A stretch of 64,000 nt of DNA, taken from NCBI GenBank assembly GCA_954871525.1, contig OX940862.1, positions 36,324,232 through 36,388,231 of the forward strand. The letters are read 5' to 3'. The stretch comes from Parietaria judaica. Lineage: Eukaryota; Streptophyta; Magnoliopsida; Rosales; Urticaceae. This document shows, one piece after another, positions 59,197-64,000 of this stretch; positions within the stretch are counted from its first letter, which is position 1, and each line of letters begins with the position of its first letter. Below the pieces are notes generated by a model, which saw only the letters and a program-made list of their open reading frames with translations, did no database searches and had not been told where the DNA came from. The translations under genes were made by a program, and so were the position numbers.

Positions 59197-61779
59197 CGCA
59201 GTAGATCGCTCCTTTCCGGCTTTGGCGGCCTGGATGTTCCGGAACGCGCTCATGTAGCAAATTCTGGATTGCCTTTGATTTCCCTTGATTTCAACGATTT
59301 TTCCCGCCCTATTCGGGAAGCGTATTAGTTGATGGTAGGTTGACGGTACGGCCTTCATCATGTGCAGCCAAGGTCTTCCTAATATCATGTTGTAAACTGA
59401 CGGGCAGTCCAACACTAGGAAATTTTTGGTCTTCCCGACCCCCGCTGCTGCGATGGACAGTCGCACCGTGCCAATGGCATTGATGGTTCCTCCATCGAAG
59501 CCGGTTAGCGGGATGGCTTCTCTGTTGATCTCTGTTTCTTCTACTCCCAGTTTTAGCAATGGCTCCAGGAAGATCACGTCGACTGAGCTCCCGTTATCGA
59601 TTAGGATCCTGTCCATCGTATACGAGGAAACTAGGAGCGTGACGACCAACGCATCGTCGTGCGGACCAATCAGTGTGGCCGCTTCACTATCTTTGAATGA
59701 GATCTCGAAGTCTGGCTCTTGCCTCGGTACGATTACCGGTCCGGCCTTGAGCCTCTTTTGATGGGCCTTGATGGAGTTTACCGAGTTACCATGTAGTTGG
59801 GAACCTCCCACGATAGTGTAGATTCTACCGATGGGCTCGGGGATGTCATTGAGCTGCTCTCCGGAATTCTCCGTTTCTTCGTACGTTTGCTCGTCTGATT
59901 CCTCGAGCATGTGTACTCGTCCTCTTTTGCTAGGCTGTATGCTTTCGCGCGGCGTTCTGTGTTGCTCTTCTCTTTTCTGGCCGGTTTGGTGTTGATTTTG
60001 GGGAGGGCTTTGCTCGATCGGTTGCCCACCTTTCAGCTCATTGCCGAAGTTTATTTCCCCCAATTCTCCATTGACGCACTTTTCCGCTAGGCGAGCACGG
60101 AGTACCATACAATTCTTCGTATGATGTCCGAATACCTTGTGGAAGTTACACCACGCTTTTGGGTCGTGCTTTGGGAAACCTTCGTGGCTGTATGGTGGGA
60201 AGTCTCTCGAGCTGACCAGGACTTCTCCAGGAGTTTCTTCTGCCTCGATCTGTTCTTCAAACTCCGCAGTTTCCGAATTTACGTTGAAAACGTACGGGCT
60301 TCGCGGGTTGGGTCCGTTGTTGGCCCTCGGATTCTGGGTTTGGAATGGGTGCTTCTGGACTGGAGGGGGATTCTTTTGTCCCCTGAACGGGATGCTGTGA
60401 TTCCCGGCCCTAGGCGGCGGCTGCTGCCCGGGTGGCCCGGTATTCCGCTGGTGAACGGGTAGAGACCCATGTCTCCTTCGCATGGCTTCGAGTTCTTCGT
60501 CATGCCTGATCCAGTTGGATGATCTGTGGATTACATCTTCGATGGAGTCGTAACGATTCGCGACGATGTCCGTTTTGAACTTCGAGTCGTACCATAATCC
60601 GGCCGTGAGAGCGGCTATGGCGGTTTCGTCACTGATCCCGTTTATTTTGACCATGGTCTTTTTGAACCTGGTCATGAAAGCTCTGAGGGGCTCTCCTCTC
60701 TCTTGCTGCAAAGCATAGAGGTTCGCCGCCGTGATCTCAGTTTCCATAAACATGGAAAAATGTTTGAGAAAAAGGGTCGTTAGCTGTCCGAAGTTGTCTA
60801 TGGAATGAGGTTCAAGTTTCGAGAACCATTCCATCGCCGGGCCGACCAAATTCTCAGAGAAGTATTGGCAGCGCCCGGCATCCAATTTGTGCGCTTCCAG
60901 ATGGGCTCGCCCCATCGCAATCCTGAAGGACCTCAAGTGCACTTTGGGATCGGTTGTCCCGTCGTACTTAGGCACATATACTCGTCCGCCTTCCCTGAGT
61001 ATGACGTTAGTTATGACGGACTTAAAGGGTGTCCTTTCTGCCTCCTCCACTAGACGTTCTATCTCGGGGGCAGCGGTAGTGGCGCTGTGCACGCGAGAGC
61101 GCACGTGAATGAGCTTCTCATTCATTTCGGCCATTGAGCGTTTGAGCTCCTCCAGTTCTGTGCGTTGGGGAGCTTGTTCGGGACGCTCAGCTTGGAGGGG
61201 TTCCTGTCCGTACACCGGGCTGGGATACCTCGGATACGCGACAGGGTGGCCGTTGAGGGCCTGGCTGATGTTACGGCTTTGCTCGTACCCCGATTGTCGG
61301 TTTTGGGGTCCCGGGCGTTGGTGACTGCTCGAAGCAACGTTCCCCGCGTTAGACGGGTAGAGACCCGTCAAGGGGGTAAAAAGGGGTGTTCCTGTTTCAG
61401 GAGGCGGGGGAGGTGTTGCGGGCCTAGGGCCGCTGGGTAGTCGGGGCTGGTTTCGCCTTGGCGCTTGTGGGTTGTCCACGTCGGCGAAGTCGAAGTGGAC
61501 AGCATTAAGCCCGGTCCGGCCTTGATACCCAGAGTTTTGCCCCGGATCACTCCGGCTAGCGTTCTGACGACGCTCATTTCGGGCTTGGTTGGCTTCCAGA
61601 GAGTCGAGTCGCTGGCGCAGCTCTCGATTCTCCGCAGCGCTAGCCTCTAGCTGAGATTGTAGGTTGTTTGATTCCGTGTTTGGATCCGGGTTGTTCACCT
61701 CAGACCCGTTCACGGTTACGACTTCGTTGTTGCTCATGTTCGTGGAGTGCTTTGAGCTTTTAGGAGTTAGCGAGATCAA
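59194..61779 (-). CDS. Gypsy gag-protease ORF
   Basis: 861 residues. An N-terminal coiled-coil/low-complexity part (about 35-230) precedes the retrotransposon gag capsid domain (about 277-400; YFSENLVGPAMEWFSKL, ERGEPLRAFMTRFKK). It is followed by a CCHC-like knuckle, CNFHKVFGHHTKNC (544-557), and an aspartic protease region with LIDNGSS (726-732) and ILGRPWLH. DNG in place of DTG/DSG is usual in this clade. Gag packages element RNA, and the protease matures the particle. A second ATG at 61737 (MSNNEVV) is a plausible true start. The frame ends at UAG (59194-59196) followed by CAA UUA and the RT frame. Confidence 0.92.
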   Translation of the reverse strand: MISLTPKSSKHSTNMSNNEVVTVNGSEVNNPDPNTESNNLQSQLEASAAENRELRQRLDSLEANQARNERRQNASRSDPGQNSGYQGRTGLNAVHFDFADVDNPQAPRRNQPRLPSGPRPATPPPPPETGTPLFTPLTGLYPSNAGNVASSSHQRPGPQNRQSGYEQSRNISQALNGHPVAYPRYPSPVYGQEPLQAERPEQAPQRTELEELKRSMAEMNEKLIHVRSRVHSATTAAPEIERLVEEAERTPFKSVITNVILREGGRVYVPKYDGTTDPKVHLRSFRIAMGRAHLEAHKLDAGRCQYFSENLVGPAMEWFSKLEPHSIDNFGQLTTLFLKHFSMFMETEITAANLYALQQERGEPLRAFMTRFKKTMVKINGISDETAIAALTAGLWYDSKFKTDIVANRYDSIEDVIHRSSNWIRHDEELEAMRRRHGSLPVHQRNTGPPGQQPPPRAGNHSIPFRGQKNPPPVQKHPFQTQNPRANNGPNPRSPYVFNVNSETAEFEEQIEAEETPGEVLVSSRDFPPYSHEGFPKHDPKAWCNFHKVFGHHTKNCMVLRARLAEKCVNGELGEINFGNELKGGQPIEQSPPQNQHQTGQKREEQHRTPRESIQPSKRGRVHMLEESDEQTYEETENSGEQLNDIPEPIGRIYTIVGGSQLHGNSVNSIKAHQKRLKAGPVIVPRQEPDFEISFKDSEAATLIGPHDDALVVTLLVSSYTMDRILIDNGSSVDVIFLEPLLKLGVEETEINREAIPLTGFDGGTINAIGTVRLSIAAAGVGKTKNFLVLDCPSVYNMILGRPWLHMMKAVPSTYHQLIRFPNRAGKIVEIKGNQRQSRICYMSAFRNIQAAKAGKERSTA

Positions 61780-61782
61780 TTT

Positions 61783-61799
61783 CCCACAGGCGGCGCCAA
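61783..61799 (-). promoter_or_regulatory. Primer-binding site
   Basis: Minus-strand TGGCGCCGCCTGTGGGA lies three bases inside the 5' LTR end. It begins with the TGG expected to pair with a tRNA CCA end. I did not identify the tRNA. Confidence 0.75.
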
Positions 61800-61801
61800 A
61801 T

Positions 61802-62217
61802 TGTTGACGTGGTTTCCCACCTCAATCAGTCAAGTGTGACTTGTGAGTGTATGATATTTTTGGGATGAAGCAATTTGGTGGAATTCGATCTCTCACGTTG
61901 CAAGTTCACGGTTCACTCACGATATATGTATAAGTATATAAGCAATATAAATGAGACGAGGGATTTTTTATAGAGGTTCATCCCAAAGCGGTAGTTGACT
62001 ACTTCCTCTGTTAGTTTATTGCGACAATGAACATAGACGGATAGCTACAGGCAGCCAGATCACGTCTGAGAGTAGGAAGAAATGGAGAAAGAAAGAAAGA
62101 ACACAATAAGATCTCAAAATGATAAGAATGCTGGGTAGAAACTCTTCAGTGTATTCTCTCGAGGTTGTAAGTGTGCGTGTGTGTTGATCTAAGCTTGAGC
62201 TTGGCATTTATAGACTT
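61802..62217 (-). repeat. 5' LTR of the Tat-like element, inner part only (interrupted)
   Basis: It matches 50416-50831 without gaps. By direct comparison I count three differences (one each near 61915, 61980 and 62132), all C/T or G/A. Similarity to the 3' LTR stops at 62217, just beyond the TATA box, where a second LTR begins. The missing U3 is probably to the right of the window. Confidence 0.9.
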
Positions 62218-63852
62218 TGGTGTGCTGTCGTATGCAACCCAAATTACTAATATAACCGTAACCTGCAAAATTTATGTAGTAGTGTAAGTACGGGTCGATC
62301 CCACGAAGAATTTTCTAATAACGTTGCAAAAGTAATAAAAGCGAAGTAAAAAGGGGGATTTTTGGTTTGAGATAATAAGTAAATAAAAAGAGAGAAAAAT
62401 TGTGAGAAAATAATATGAGAACCGATTGGCATGAGTAACTTCCACTAATGATTCAATTCATCTGATCATCGACATAAATTTGTTCTTCAACCTACAGAAT
62501 ATCTTACCGATTAACGTATTCCTTAAGATTATTTAATTCAATTGAAACGCAATTAAATCAAACCTAACTCAGAGATAATCCAATCAAACGTAACTGAATT
62601 TAAAATCTAAGCAGCATTAATATTTAGAATACTTCAATAAAACTGAACAATAAAACACCGCGGTAATATTTAATTCAGCCGATCTCCTTTACCTGTTTCG
62701 CTATTTCACTAACCGCGTAGCAAACTAACCAAACGTGCGTTCAACAATCAAAAGACAAGTACGACGAGTCAATTAATTAACGGTATATAAACTTCAAAAA
62801 TACAGTCGATGTACTTATAAGAAATCTATAATAATATCACGCTAACGATTAATACACAATCATCGATCACAATGAAACAATTGATAAATTAACGTAATCC
62901 AACAATTGAAATTGATATAAATCGGAGAAGAGATATCGTTGATAACATAATATAATTCTAGATAACGAGATCGATATTCACGGATTGATAATTGAACAAA
63001 ATAATGCCTCACAGATTTATTGAATCATAGTATCGGAAACTCAAACCAATTACAGACTTAGCCGATCACGTTCATCGTTTCACCGAGGGAAGGAATAATA
63101 AAACTAGAAAGCATGAAGAGCAACTCCTCGGGCAGCTGTGTTTCTCCTTTAAGCCGACTACCGAATCAGCAAACTATTTATATATCTTCCTAACCCTAAT
63201 GAATGACCTAATCCCATATTTTATCCTCAGAATAAGAAAATTAAATATTCCCGTAAACATCTCTAACAATTCTGAGAATACCATGGCTTTGAATCGAACA
63301 GCTGTTTCTGATTTTTGGGCTTTATTTGACAGCCCGGTCCATCACGGTGCAGCGATGACCAGCCCGTTCACGATTACGACGGCGATGTTGCTCCGTACCA
63401 GCAGCGACGACGAACCTCGAGCAACGGCGTATCTCCAAAGAGCATCGGCCACGACGGAACTGCAATAACGGCGTATCTCCGGCGAACAGCGGCGATGACG
63501 AAACTGCGAACTCGGACATTGGTTGCGGCGAACTTTCGGAACACTGTGTGGGCCGTGGGGCCTTCGAGCTCTCATTTTAATTTCTTTTCTGTGTTCTTTG
63601 GTTCTGACTTGAAGCTTTGAACTTCAAAAAGAAGCCACCAACTTGTCGTTTGAGTGTGTATACGACATCATATGGAAAGAGAAACTGGTGGGATTTATTT
63701 TTATCTCTTTTGCACTTTGGTCCTTTTGTTGAGTCTTTGAGCATTTTAATCCTGCACAAATTAATAACAAACAATAGCTCCATTCTAATAAATAAATTAA
63801 TACAATATGTCAATATATATCCTTTATTTATTAGAATAATAAGACCCTATCA
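62218..63852 (-). mobile_element. 3' LTR of a second, nested Gypsy-type element
   Basis: On the minus strand the segment begins TGATAGGGTC at 63852 and ends AGCACACCA at 62218, giving TG...CA termini and a length of 1,635 bp. It starts exactly where the first element's LTR is broken. The adjoining 5-mer gactt (62213-62217) should be the TSD, with the other copy outside the window. The LTR contains a cgggtcgatcccacgaag word common in plant retrotransposon LTRs. Small open frames inside (63199-63468) are not credible genes. Confidence 0.75.
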
Positions 63853-64000
63853 AATTCCCCCACACTTAGCTTTTGTTCGTCCTCGAACAAAGTATTGGTT
63901 TTTCTTTTTAAAAAAAAAACGAGAAATGATAATCATAGCAATTCAATCAAGACAAACCACTAATTAAAAACCCGGGTACAATATGATAGCATGTTTCGTT
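63853..64000 (-). mobile_element. Internal 3' end of the second Gypsy-type element with polypurine tract
   Basis: The minus strand reads ...aagctaagtgtgggggaatt directly before the LTR start, a typical polypurine tract. The words upstream (gttcgaggacgaacaaaag) match a sequence frequently found at the pol 3' end of plant Gypsy elements. The body continues beyond the window. Confidence 0.65.

Larger units (their letters stand above)
50416..62217 (-). mobile_element. Tat-clade Ty3/Gypsy LTR retrotransposon with antisense gene
   Basis: Reading on the minus strand, the order is 5' LTR (inner part 62217-61802), PBS, gag-protease, RT with two RNase H domains, integrase, tandem array, antisense spliced gene, polypurine tract, and 3' LTR (51269-50416). 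The dual RNase H (a degenerate first copy plus an archaeal-type copy) and the extra antisense gene near the 3' LTR are hallmarks of the Tat lineage. The two LTRs align without gaps over 416 bp with three differences by my count. The outer part of the 5' LTR is separated by a second retrotransposon at 62218. Two in-frame stop codons interrupt the gag-pol reading frame. Confidence 0.9.

Noticed and set aside
59625..60503. Plus-strand frames opposite gag and RT
   Set aside because: They are antisense shadows with no motifs.
63199..63575. Open frames in the second element's LTR
   Set aside because: They lie inside an LTR, have repeated low-complexity content and show no domain.

Overview
This window is plant nuclear DNA, most likely from a eudicot. 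It is AT-rich, carries spliced genes of typical angiosperm families (NPF/PTR transporter, tau-class GST, plastid glutaredoxin, YUCCA), and is full of plant-type transposons: Mutator-like and hAT-like MITEs, solo LTRs and Ty3/Gypsy elements. I could not name the species from sequence alone.

The left part (1-8 kb) is the gene-dense end. It holds an intronless NPF8-type transporter (+, 525-2222), a two-exon tau GST (+, 3800-4876) with a MITE ending 274 bp upstream of its ATG, and a five-exon GRXS12-like plastid glutaredoxin (-, 7887-5391). From 8 to 25 kb I see no intact gene. This stretch holds two hAT-like MITEs of one family (8926-9536 and 18716-19179), a probable degenerate LTR (10406-11055), a four-unit tandem array (15275-16040), a solo LTR with a perfect TSD (21224-21885), diverged copies of a local repeat, and a foldback element whose arms are satellite-like (about 23326-24354). 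An intronless YUCCA flavin monooxygenase (auxin biosynthesis) lies at 27212-25950 on the minus strand. From about 27.3 to 50.4 kb the DNA is very AT-rich and gene-free, with further Mutator-like MITEs (perfect 9-bp TSDs at 29682-30735 and 34492-35536), microsatellites and unclassified sequence.

From 50416 to 62217 there is a young Tat-clade Ty3/Gypsy retrotransposon on the minus strand. It has an intact 3' LTR (50416-51269), a gag-protease ORF, an RT/dual-RNase H ORF, an integrase ORF, a PBS, and a 5' LTR whose U3 is displaced. Gag-protease and RT are in the same frame, split by one UAG in a UAG-CAA-UUA context, which is the known leaky-stop motif. A second in-frame UAG separates RNase H from integrase. 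Between the integrase and the 3' LTR, on the opposite strand, is a four-exon gene (52067-54929) that splices cleanly into an 872-codon reading frame. It is followed by an array of about 38-bp tandem repeats. A second Gypsy-type element (3' LTR 62218-63852, also minus strand) has inserted into the first element's 5' LTR a few bases upstream of its TATA box and runs off the right end.

The host genes look functionally unrelated to each other. The strongest candidates for a second look are the composite retrotransposon (antisense spliced gene, leaky-stop boundary, tandem array, nested insertion), the hairpin/satellite element at 23.3 kb, and the two intronless, GC-rich host genes.
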